Assembly (NCBI GenBank): GCA_041392805.1
Contig: JAWKLJ010000001.1
Coordinates: forward strand, 248,001 to 312,000
DNA length: 64,000 bases
Source of the DNA: Saprospiraceae bacterium
GTDB taxonomy: Bacteria; Bacteroidota; Bacteroidia; Chitinophagales; Saprospiraceae
Direction: 5' to 3'
Both the position numbers and the translations under genes were made by a program. Positions 18,701-28,700 of the stretch are shown here, piece by piece. A model generated the notes under the pieces. It was not told where the DNA came from. It made no database searches and saw nothing but the letters and a program-made list of their open reading frames with translations. Positions within the stretch are counted from its first letter, which is position 1. Each line of letters begins with the position of its first letter.

Positions 18701-20572
18701 TTTTATGGTCATTTTGGCTTATCGCTGGGTTTTGATGTAGCCGTCCAAGATTTTGGAGAAGCACAATGTGCGGGAGGTGGACAGATTGGCATCAACGGTT
18801 GGTATGCCTCCGGACAGGCTTGGGCGGGGATTGGCGCTGGAATTGGCATAAAAGTCAGGTTATTTGGCAAACCAAAAAAATTCTCCATTGCTGAAATAAG
18901 TGCTGGGGCTATTCTACAGGCCAAGTTACCCAATCCATTCTGGGCTAAAGGGACCATTGGCGCGCAATACGATATTCTGAATGGCTTGATTAAAGGAAAT
19001 TGGACCTTTGACCTTACCATCGGTGAAGAATGTAACATTATAGGAGCGGATGATCCCGGAATCGTTAAGGTTATTGAAAGCATCGAACCTAAAACAAGCT
19101 TGGATGCCGTAGATGTTAGCACTACGCCCAAAGTCAACTTTCTAGTGCCGGTAGAAAAAGCCTATAGTTTCACAAATTTAGCGGGAGAACAAGAAACCTA
19201 CCGCGTAAGGATAAATAAACAAGAAACCTACATCATAGCCAATGGTCAACAAATAAAGGGCGATATCCAAATAGCGGAAGATCACTATTCTGCGCTGTTC
19301 ATTCCTAATCGCATACTAGCTGGTGAGACCCAAACACAGTTTTTCATAAGTATCTATTTTGAGGAAAGGCAAGGAAACAGCTGGATACCCGTTAAAGAAA
19401 ACAACCTATTGGTCATAGAAAAAGATACCCTGACTTTCCATACTGGCCCCGGCCTCGATTATATTCCCTTGAACAACGTCATCGCGAGTTATCCCCTTGA
19501 TGGTCAATACAATTTTTATCGCAAAACATACGAATTAGGAAAGGGGTATCTGCTCCTGGCTCGGGCTCAACCCGACTTGCTTCAAAATCTTCCTGAGGGA
19601 TATACCCAAGGGATACGGTTGACGAAAAGCCAGGAGCCTTTTTCTCAAGTTTTCGATTTCCAGGTCGACCAAGAGGGCAAAAACATCAGCTTCTCCTTCC
19701 CAGAAGGTTTTCTGGAGAAAGCACAAATTTACCAACTTGAATTGATTCAATTCCCTGTGCAAGATAACGGCCCAGCAGCAGCAGAAACAGCAATACTATA
19801 TACGCTGTACTTCAGGACAAGCCAATATGCTACCCTCCAGGAAAAACTGGCAAATCTTTCCCCTCTAAACATGGGCAACCGAGGAGGCCTGATCGCAAAA
19901 GCTTTCATAGATGAACCATTTGGTGTCTTCGAATTAGGAAGAGGGCAAGAACAAGGGCTAATCAAAATGGAGGCCGACCTGCGTCCCTCCTGGTACCAGC
20001 AAGCGGGCATCCATAACATGTATAATGGGTTTCCGGTAACTGTTGAGGGATGTGTCAACACGCAAGAATTAGGCATCCTTCCCCATCCATCATATGGAGA
20101 AAACCCAGCACTTGCGGTGCGCCTTGGACAGCAATTGATGGTCCCAAAAATTGACAAAACTTTGTTTGATGATCCTTCACTGCTCTCAGCCACAGGGCCA
20201 ACTGAAATTAGTTTCAACTATTTGACACCGATGGTGATTCAGCAACATTTTGATGGCTTGTATGCGGAAGCTGCCGCGATTATAGCGCAGGCCACAGCTT
20301 ATTTTGACACCAATAATACGAGTGTTTTTGCAGGCGGAATAGTCAATGATTTCAACATCGGCAATGGGTCGAATACCAACAGTGGGCCGCCAAATATCGA
20401 GGAACTAGCTCAACTATGTCCCAGTATGCTTCCCTTAATCAACTTCTGTAATAATCGACTAAACCCATTTTCAAATGGTGTTTACCCCATACAGCTAAAA
20501 TATAAACTACCCGGGATGGCTGTCTTCAGGGCCGAGATGAATTTGCAGCTGATTAAAAATAACAATGAATAA
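15743..20572 (+). CDS. Very large secreted glycine-rich beta protein (1609 aa), unknown function
   Basis: ATG 15743 begins a signal peptide (MRSLLYLSIQVLCLWAFSF, cleavage after SMAS); an upstream TTG at 15704 is in frame but would put a basic extension before it. Residues about 25-1120 are a long, Gly/Phe/Asp-rich region with recurring strands such as SFGGGVYRRMG, AWAGIGAGIGIKV and GAFALTLEDIGLYP, which look like many beta strands of a repetitive solenoid or barrel-like fold. Residues about 1130-1370 resemble two Ig-like modules. The last ~240 residues contain several Cys and a Pro/Asn-rich tail. No T9SS tail and no lipobox are present. It is first in a tight operon with the FN3 protein, the giant repeat protein and the beta-barrel, so a role in assembling or anchoring the giant protein is plausible but unproven. 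Confidence 0.75.
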   Translation: MRSLLYLSIQVLCLWAFSFPSMASEDSLWLQTRTIPRLDILPQPTTIPPYWSQLSNQTIQFSPQEWQIAADWVNHYIQFANNALDSLPSSPNAGSIGGLLDHEIATLQRARAVISSIKIAGNLLTKLTGQDLVQLPIGLTKEIGNTSYTMGIASIQLYPTYAQLEVFLEIDAPNLPMPLMFSSPDIKFSASGGIIGGASLMLLGNIPIEIVPGRSAVVLMRGSNGSNGLVSGGTFVSIDCDGFQSLGLDAIVEFSRAWIKPANDNGSRKVSGRIATIISDWDDILLEIDLEDFVITKMEDVIWRVDRAIFDFSDWRNANGLVFPLNGYDPPLSDHRWRGFYIKEFRVEVPEKLSGNANGMLIQGNDIIIDDMGFTGSALATPILSLDDGDLGGWAFSIDTFGISVIANQIESVAFNGLINLPLAKSKSVSAGGGEAEIDATDCLRYQAFIGNGDEYFFSVSPVSTFAVDIWQAEVGFDACSYIDIFDQGDGFTVVANLHGYATISSGENGNLGLKADSIHFQELQLSNHNPYFKPGFWSFPSLSPNFGAFALTLEDIGLYPADEQGEKVELGFNALISLSPSDDLGITACGGFAMQGELVQQNGRQRWRYAGMRVDDIFINVSAPGFGVTGGLSFYKDDPSFGNGFRGMVAAWFRGVNDPEGGAPPGVENSTTCFGSPPSNTWGISAMGQFGTVDGFDYFIVDALVHLGEGIPILSEALKLKSFGGGVYRRMGRAESTFAALEQAEENLERVIPPLGSSLTGIQYFPDRTVGMGIKATVLLAAKEEKAMNANATFEVIFNHTGGLAKISFYGTAKFMQDISFDEPFFEDLGTSMPPPVLASMSAFFSLDLNFEAWELDANMAVFVNAGAGAIKGAGANGKMGWANLYVSRDHGWHLKAGEPSDRNGIIIGIPKIAEELVKLQCYLMMGSHDIPGIPPIESDLMARIMQYDKNQSSISNRPALVSQGGGFAFGASLDINTGERNFLIFYGHFGLSLGFDVAVQDFGEAQCAGGGQIGINGWYASGQAWAGIGAGIGIKVRLFGKPKKFSIAEISAGAILQAKLPNPFWAKGTIGAQYDILNGLIKGNWTFDLTIGEECNIIGADDPGIVKVIESIEPKTSLDAVDVSTTPKVNFLVPVEKAYSFTNLAGEQETYRVRINKQETYIIANGQQIKGDIQIAEDHYSALFIPNRILAGETQTQFFISIYFEERQGNSWIPVKENNLLVIEKDTLTFHTGPGLDYIPLNNVIASYPLDGQYNFYRKTYELGKGYLLLARAQPDLLQNLPEGYTQGIRLTKSQEPFSQVFDFQVDQEGKNISFSFPEGFLEKAQIYQLELIQFPVQDNGPAAAETAILYTLYFRTSQYATLQEKLANLSPLNMGNRGGLIAKAFIDEPFGVFELGRGQEQGLIKMEADLRPSWYQQAGIHNMYNGFPVTVEGCVNTQELGILPHPSYGENPALAVRLGQQLMVPKIDKTLFDDPSLLSATGPTEISFNYLTPMVIQQHFDGLYAEAAAIIAQATAYFDTNNTSVFAGGIVNDFNIGNGSNTNSGPPNIEELAQLCPSMLPLINFCNNRLNPFSNGVYPIQLKYKLPGMAVFRAEMNLQLIKNNNE

Positions 20573-20592
20573 CTAAGCGATCAGACAAACAC

Positions 20593-22716
20593 ATGAAAAA
20601 ACATACTGTAGCCCTATTTGTTTACTGGGTCGTCTTGGCCTGGCCCCAAGCGCTTATTGGCCAAGACACCCTTTTTATTCAGGCAGTAGCTCAGTCTACA
20701 CCAAATGCTATAAAGATCCGATGGGCGCCTAATCAGCCCTTGCTTTGGCAATGGTGCAATGAAGTGGGCTATACGATTGAAAGACTAACCTTATATTCTG
20801 ATGAAGGAAAGTTGCTCTCCACGGCAGCAAAAATGGCCTCCATCAAAAGCTGGTCTCCTCCATTTCGCCCGCTCCCTGCCGAAGCCTGGAAGCCCCTCGT
20901 AGACACGAATGAGGTGGCAGGTATGGCAGCAGCAGCCCTCTTTGGTGAAAACTTTGCCCTCCAGGATGTGGCAGATCATCCGATGATCAGGATTTACAGT
21001 CAAGTACAGGAACAGGAAAACCGCTTTGGGTTTGGACTATTTGCTGCCGACCAGGATTGGAATGTGGCAGATGCTATGGGTTTAGCCTTTATTGATACGA
21101 CAGTGGTTATGGGAGAAACTTATCTTTATTATATAAAACCGGCCATTTTCCCTACTTCTTTTTCGGTCAAACCGGCGACGCTGAGCGCCAGGGCAATTGA
21201 TGCCCTACCCTTATTGAAACCAACAGGCTTGCAAGCCAATTTTGGCGACCATTTAGTGGAGTTAAAATGGGAGGCGAATGATAGACCAGTGTTTAGTAGT
21301 TATATTATTGAACGATCACTAGATGGCGGCCAACAATTCAATCGCGTGAATTCATTGCCGATCGTCCCCACTGCTCAAACGGGATCTAATTTTAAACTAG
21401 CCTTGTATAAAGATACTTTGACTGAGAATTTCCAAAATATCGTTTACCGCCTGAAAGGGAAAACTATTTTTGGAGAATTTAGTCCTCCCTCGGATACCAT
21501 TTCCGGCTATGGAAAGCCTGCCAAACTGGAGGCCTCACTGGGAATCTATCATATCCAGGAAGTCCAAGCAGGGCAACTGCAAATCAAATGGGATTTTCCT
21601 GTCAAATTTAACGAACACCTGAAGGGATTCGAGGTGTACCGATCACAAACCAAACAAGGGCCTTTCCAGAAAATCAATAAAACGACCATCACGGCTTCCG
21701 GTCGCCAATTTACTGATGCGTCGCCTTATTCTACAAATTACTACCAAGTCAAAGCCTATGATCTTTATGGCCATATTTATCAATCCTTTTCAGCACTTGG
21801 GCAATTATTGGACGAAACACCACCTGCCCCACCCCTAGGTTTACAAGGAACGATCACAAAGGACGGACAGGTCAGTCTCCATTGGCATCCCAATAATGAG
21901 GCGGACCATATGGGCTATCGGGTATTTAGATCTAACCAAAAAGAAGGTTTTTATAATCAGGTCACTGCCTTTTATACCAGGGATACTTTTTATCATCACC
22001 AAATAGACATGCGTACTAGTAGTCAATCCGTCTATTACAAAGTTATTGCCTTGGATTTCAGAGAGAACTATTCAGAATATTCAGCATTTTGTGAAATAAA
22101 AAGACCCGATTTAATCCCTCCTATTGCACCGGTTATCAAGCAAATAAAGCCACAAAAGGAGGGCGTAATGCTGGAATGGATCCTTAGCTCTAGTGAAGAC
22201 ATTGCCAGACACGAACTTCAGCGCAAAGCAGCCTTTGAGGAAAGCTGGAAAACCCTTGTTAGGCTGGAGAAAACCGAAAAGTTAAACCATTTCATCGACA
22301 GTACAGCCTCTTACCGTCATGATTACACCTATAGATTGCTAGCCATTGACGAGTCTGGACTCGAAACTAGTTCAAAAATGCTCAGCGCTCATCCTTTGGA
22401 TCTAGGGTACAGGGCCCTGATCGAAAACTTTGAAGCCAGTGTAGATACGATGAGTGGAACGCTCCGTCTTCATTGGAAATATCCGCCTGAGCCCGAACTG
22501 TTCCAATTTGTGCTATACCGAGGAGAGGCGATGCAACCATTGCGAACCTATAAACACATATCGCCATTGGAAGCAGAGGGGGCGTCAGCTTTCCAAACTT
22601 ATCATTTTGAGGAAAATCATTTAAAGAAAAACACCCGCTATACCTACCAACTGATCGCGAAATTTAAAGAAGGAGGTTATTCTCCTTTGAGTGCTAAAAT
22701 TGAAATTGGATATTAA
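20593..22716 (+). CDS. Secreted multi-FN3-like domain protein
   Basis: A 707-residue protein with a signal peptide (MKKHTVALFVYWVVLAWPQ, cleavage after LIGQ). At least four or five fibronectin type III-like modules are visible by their spaced motifs: LLKPTGLQANFGDHLVELKW...YIIERSLDGG; LQIKWDFPV...FEVYRSQTKQGPF; PAPPLGLQGTITKDGQVSLHW...YRVFRSNQKEG; IKPQKEGVMLEW...HELQRKA; and TLRLHWKYP...FVLYRGEAM. The N-terminal ~180 residues are a separate domain with two Trp-rich segments. There is no T9SS tail, so it may remain periplasmic or bind at the membrane. It lies 20 bp after the 1609-residue gene and 12 bp before the giant gene, hence one transcript. Confidence 0.82.
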   Translation: MKKHTVALFVYWVVLAWPQALIGQDTLFIQAVAQSTPNAIKIRWAPNQPLLWQWCNEVGYTIERLTLYSDEGKLLSTAAKMASIKSWSPPFRPLPAEAWKPLVDTNEVAGMAAAALFGENFALQDVADHPMIRIYSQVQEQENRFGFGLFAADQDWNVADAMGLAFIDTTVVMGETYLYYIKPAIFPTSFSVKPATLSARAIDALPLLKPTGLQANFGDHLVELKWEANDRPVFSSYIIERSLDGGQQFNRVNSLPIVPTAQTGSNFKLALYKDTLTENFQNIVYRLKGKTIFGEFSPPSDTISGYGKPAKLEASLGIYHIQEVQAGQLQIKWDFPVKFNEHLKGFEVYRSQTKQGPFQKINKTTITASGRQFTDASPYSTNYYQVKAYDLYGHIYQSFSALGQLLDETPPAPPLGLQGTITKDGQVSLHWHPNNEADHMGYRVFRSNQKEGFYNQVTAFYTRDTFYHHQIDMRTSSQSVYYKVIALDFRENYSEYSAFCEIKRPDLIPPIAPVIKQIKPQKEGVMLEWILSSSEDIARHELQRKAAFEESWKTLVRLEKTEKLNHFIDSTASYRHDYTYRLLAIDESGLETSSKMLSAHPLDLGYRALIENFEASVDTMSGTLRLHWKYPPEPELFQFVLYRGEAMQPLRTYKHISPLEAEGASAFQTYHFEENHLKKNTRYTYQLIAKFKEGGYSPLSAKIEIGY

Positions 22717-22728
22717 AAACTTTCAGGC

Positions 22729-25700
22729 ATGAAAACGTTCTCTCTCTTATTATTGACTTTTCTTTCTATCCAGTGTGTATATGGCAATGAATTTGCCTGC
22801 GATAATGTAACCAATCCAGGTCTGATTTATCATCCATCCAACACACCAGGCCTCGTCAAATTTTGCAGCGCCTGGCAACCCATTCCCATCTCGGAAACCC
22901 AAGCAGCCAGTGGCGGCAGTGGCGGCGCCTTGCTTTACCAATGGCAGTATGCGTTCCCATCAAACAATTGGCAGGATATTGCCATTGCAGAGGGGGCAGA
23001 CAAAAACCTCAACCTTGGGGATCCGGCACTAATTAGTTTCTTTCAAAATATGGGCGTATCCAATCAATCATCCATTCTATTTAGAAGGGGAGTAAAACGG
23101 CCTGATTGTACCACCTTTCTGTATTCCAATGTGTTAGAATATCGGGTGTATCCGGATGTAAAAGACCCAAATCCCATGGTCCAGGCAGGTGTTTTTTGTG
23201 ATTATTCTTCTGACGAACAATGTTTTAGCGTCAATACCACGCTTAATCCTGAAGTCTTTGATTATTTATGGGACTTCTCCTATGATAATGAGAATTGGAT
23301 TTATTCTTCAAATAGTTTGCCGGAATCTTATTGTTATCCCTCTGGAACAACAGCTTATGTTCGCACGGCTTCTCGGCTAAAAGATTCTCCCTGTGACTAT
23401 CAATACAATGCAACCCTCGAAATCATAACCCAACGGACGCCTGTTTGGCAATTAGATTTGACGCAGGTGAGTTGCCAAGGTTTACATGACGGTAGCGTAT
23501 CTATTAGTGATGAAAGTGGAAATTCAACAACCCTAACCGATGGGTATGTTTATAGCATCAATAATGGACAATCATGGCAAAACAGCCCGTCTTTTTCTGG
23601 ATTAAGCGAGGGGAATTATAGCTTGAAGATAAAAACTGTTTTTTGCGGAACCTATACGCAAAACTTTACGATTAGCACTTCGCCTTCCCCTTCCTTGCAA
23701 GGTATTGACACTGTAGATGAATCGGATTGTGAAGCTGGGGACGGGGAAATTGTTATCGAACTCTCTGGCGGCACTGGTAGTTATCAATATCGATTAAGTG
23801 TTACGCCCTGGCAATCAAGTGCGGTATTTCAAGGTTTATCAGCTGGAAATTACAACGTTTACGGGCGTAATGCTGATGGCTCCTGCGAAACCTTTTTGTC
23901 TAATATTACCATTGATGCGCCGTCTCCACCCATCATAAATGCCATTAACCATCAAGACATCAGCGATTGTAATGCAAATGATGGGCTGATAAGTATCCAG
24001 GCGAGTAGTGGGGAAGGAACACTCCGGTATAGTATTAATGGTGGCAATAGCTGGTCATCCAATCCTACTTTTTCTGCCTTGGGCGGTGGGAACTATAATG
24101 CCGGGGTCAGCAACCAAAATGGGACTTGTGCACAGTTTGCCTCCGTCACCTTAGAAGAACCAGATGCCCCGAGTATACAAACGGTAAATACCAGTGATCC
24201 AACAGATTGCGATACGAACAATGGGCAGATCAGCATCGTAGCAACCAGTAACGGTGGGAGTCTTCAATACTCCATTAATAATGGACAAAATTGGTCAGCT
24301 AACAGCAATTTCAACAATCTTGGTCCAGGGTTATACCAAATAAAAGTTAGAAAAACGGATGGCAGCTGTGAAGTTGCTTATACAAGTGGGGTTAATTTAT
24401 CTCCCCCTAGCACACCCGAAGTGACTGCTATAGAGGTGGAACAGCCCTCTGATTGCAACACGGATGACGGCAGTATTTCTATCTATCCTTCTAATTCAAA
24501 CTTTGCATATTCTATCGATGGCGGACAAAACTGGCAAGAAGGGAGTGGCATTTTCCAGGCATTAGGCCCTGGTGAATACCTTCCTTTTATCAGAAATGGG
24601 GATGGGACTTGTGCCACCCAGGCAGGAAACCCTATTTTGATAAACTACCCAAACCAACCCGTGATTGAAGCTATCAATTATGGTGCCCCTTCTGACTGGT
24701 GCTTATCTGATGGCTACCTTTCTATTAATGCTAGTGGTGGCGTGGGGCCACTGGAATATACGCGCAACGGTATTCAATGGAGTGTTTCGCCTAATTTTTC
24801 GAATTTAGGTACGGCACAGTTAATTGCGGGTGTTAGGAACGCAAATGGCTCCTGTGAAACCTTTTTTGGGGAAGAAATCTCCATCACCTACCCCGAGAGG
24901 CCCCAAATTGATAACATCACGGCCACTCCTTCTACCGGTTGTGGCGCAGACGATGGCAGCATTACCATTGAGGCTTCTGGTGGAATTGGCGCATTTGATT
25001 ACGCGATCGATGGGGGAAATACCTGGTTTCCAACCCCTGTTTTCACAGGTCTACCTTCTGGCAATTATGATATTGCCATCAGAAACAAAAATGGCTCATG
25101 TGATGTAACTGATCACATTTTTATCCCTGAACTACTTAAACCTCGAATTGTAGACATTCAAATTGAAACACCTTCAGATTGTGGATTAGCAGATGCCAGC
25201 ATTAGCCTAACTGGAGATCGGGGAACTGGCGAATATGAATATACGGTTGATGGGGGGGATTCCTGGACTGCCGAAGCAACCATAGATGGTCTAGCCCCGG
25301 GTACTTATCTGCTAGGCATCAGAAATGCCAATGGCTTTTGTGAAGAATTCGAAAATGAATCCACCACCATTGCTGAACACCCTCACAAAGTCATCACCGA
25401 TGTCGCAGTAGTCCAACCTTCTGATTGTGACAAGGATGATGGCCAAATCACCCTTACTAGCCAAGGAAATGGAACGAGCGAATATTCCATAAACAATGGC
25501 AATACTTGGCAATCCAACCGGGTTTTTAATAATCTTCCACCAGGAGAATATTTCCCAATCGTGAGAAATACGGATGGCACCTGTCTTAAACCCTTTGGAG
25601 AAAGTTTCACCCTCAGTTATCCTCCTCGTCCGGTATATGTCGATATTGAAACAAGCCCAACCAGTGATTGTAATGTTAATGATGGTAGCATGACCATTTT

Positions 25701-28700
25701 ACTAAGTAATGGGATTGGCACCTATCAATATTCGTTAAATGATGGTAGTACGTGGCAGTCTTCGCCTACTTTTACTGGCCTTAGCGCAACGACTTACGGC
25801 AAAATTGCAGTCCGCAATAGTGATGGCACTTGCTATGAGGAATATCCTTCTTCCGTGCAAATAACGGAACCTCCAAAACCTGTTTTTGGAAGTACCAATA
25901 TTGACCAACCTTCTGACTGTAATTTGGATGATGGCACTATTCAAACAAATGCTTCACAAGGAATTGGCTCCTTTGAATATTCCTTTGACGGGGGTGACTC
26001 CTGGCAAAATGCAAGTAGTATCAATAACCTCGCGCCGGGAGCGTACCTCCAAGGTATTCGCAATGCAGATGGGACCTGCGAAATATTCAAAAATACCCCT
26101 GTTAGTTTGGATTATCCGCCCAGCCCGAGCATCGCCAATGTCAGCGCCGAACAGCCTTCCGATTGTGGTACCAATGACGGAAGCATCAGCATCAGCGCCG
26201 CCAATGGAACCGGGTCCTTCCAGTTCTCCATCGACGGCGGCAATACCTGGAAAAACAATGGCAATTTCAATAATCTCGCACCGGGACAGTTCGACGTCGC
26301 CGTCCGCAATGCCAATGGAACCTGTGAAATCCTTGATAATGAGCAAATTGAACTAGATTATCCGCCCAGCCCGAGCATCGCCAATGTTAGCGCCGAACAA
26401 CCTTCCGATTGTGGTACCAATGACGGCAGCATCAACATCAGCGCTGCCAATGGGACCGGCGCCTTCCAATACTCTATTGATGGCGGGAACACCTGGAAAA
26501 ACAATGGCATTTTCAATAACCTCGCACCGGGCCAATTCGACATCGCCGTGCGCAATGCCAATGGAACCTGCGAAATCCCTGATAATGAGCAAATTGAATT
26601 AGATTATCCGCCCAGCCCGAGCATCGCCAATGTCAGCGCCGAGCAGCCTTCCGATTGTGGTACCAATGACGGCAGCATCAGCATCAGCGCCGCCAATGGA
26701 ACCGGATCCTTCCAATACTCTATTGATGGCGGTAACTCCTGGAAAAACAGCGGCAATTTCAATAACCTCGCACCAGGGCAATTCGACATCGCTGTCCGCA
26801 ATGCCAATGGAACCTGTGAAATTCTCGATAATGCCCAAATTGAGTTAGATTACCCGCCCAGCCCGAGCATCGCCAATGTCAGCGCCGGGCAGCCTTCCGA
26901 TTGTGGCACCAATGACGGAAGCATCAGCATCAGCGCCGCCAATGGGATCGGGGCCTTCCAGTTCTCCATCGACGGCGGTAACTCCTGGAAAAACAATGGC
27001 AATTTCAATAACCTCGCGCCGGGACAGTTCGACATCGCCGTCCGCAATGCCAATGGAACCTGCGAAATAATTGATAATGAACAAATTGAACTAGATTATC
27101 CGCCCAGCCCGAGCATCGCCAATGTCAGCGCCGAGCAGCCTTCCGATTGTGGCACCAATGACGGCAGCATTAGCATTAGCGCCGCCAATGGAACCGGCGC
27201 CTTCCAGTTCTCCATCGACGGCGGCAATACATGGAAAAACAATGGTAATTTCAATAACCTCGCACCGGGACAATTCGACGTCGCCGTGCGCAATGCCAAT
27301 GGAACCTGCGAAATAATTGATAATGAGCAAATTGAATTAGATTATCCGCCCAGCCCGAGCATCGCCAATGTCAGCGCCGAGCAGCCTTCTGATTGTGGTA
27401 CCAATGACGGAAGCATCAGCATTAGCGCCGCCAATGGAACCGGGTCCTTCCAGTTCTCCATCGACGGCGGCAATACATGGAAAAACAATGGTAATTTCAA
27501 TAACCTCGCACCGGGACAATTCGACGTCGCCGTACGCAATGCCAATGGAACCTGCGAAATCTTTGATAATGAGCAAATTGAACTAGATTATCCGCCCAGC
27601 CCGAGCATCGTCAATGTTAGCGCCGAGCAGCCTTCCGATTGTGGTACCAATGACGGCAGCATCAGCATCAGCGCCGCCAATGGAACCGGGGCCTTCCAGT
27701 TCTCCATCGACGGCGGCAATACATGGAAAAACAATGGCATTTTCAATAACCTCGCACCGGGACAGTTCGACATCGCCGTGCGCAATGCCAATGGAACTTG
27801 TGAAATCATTGATAATGAGCAAATTGAATTAGATTATCCGCCTAGCCCGAGCATCGCCAATGTCAGCGCCGGGCAGCCTTCCGATTGTGGTACCAATGAC
27901 GGCAGCATAAGCATCAGCGCCGCCAATGGAACCGGATCCTTCCAATACTCTATTGATGGCGGTAACTCCTGGAAAAACAGCGGCAATTTCAATAACCTCG
28001 CACCAGGGCAATTCGACATCGCCGTGCGCAATGCCAATGGAACTTGTGAAATAATTGATAATGAGCAAATTGAATTAGATTATCCGCCCAGCCCAAGCAT
28101 CGCAAATGTCAGCGCCGAGCAGCCTTCCGATTGTGGTACCAATGACGGCAGCATCAGCATCAGCGCCGCCAATGGTACCGGCGCCTTCCAGTTCTCCATC
28201 GACGGCGGCAATACCTGGAAAAACAATGGTAACTTCAACAACCTCGCACCGGGACAATTCGACGTCGCCATGCGCAATGCCAATGGAACCTGCGAAATCT
28301 TTGATAATGAGCAAATTGAATTAGATTATCCGCCTAGCCCGAGCATCACCAATGTCAGCGCCGAGCAGCCTTCCGATTGTGGTACCAATGACGGAAGCAT
28401 CAGCATCAGCGCCGCCAATGGTACCGGCGCCTTCCAGTTCTCCATCGACGGCGGTAACTCCTGGAAAAACAATGGCATTTTCAATAACCTCGCACCGGGG
28501 CAGTTCGACATCGCCGTGCGCAATGCCAACGGAACCTGCGAAGTCCTTGATAATGAGCAAATTGAATTAGATTATCCGCCCAGCCCGAGCATCGCCAATG
28601 TCAGCGCCGAGCAGCCTTCCGATTGTGGTACCAATGACGGAAGCATCAGCATCAGCGCCGCCAATGGTACCGGCGCCTTCCAATACTCTATTGATGGCGG

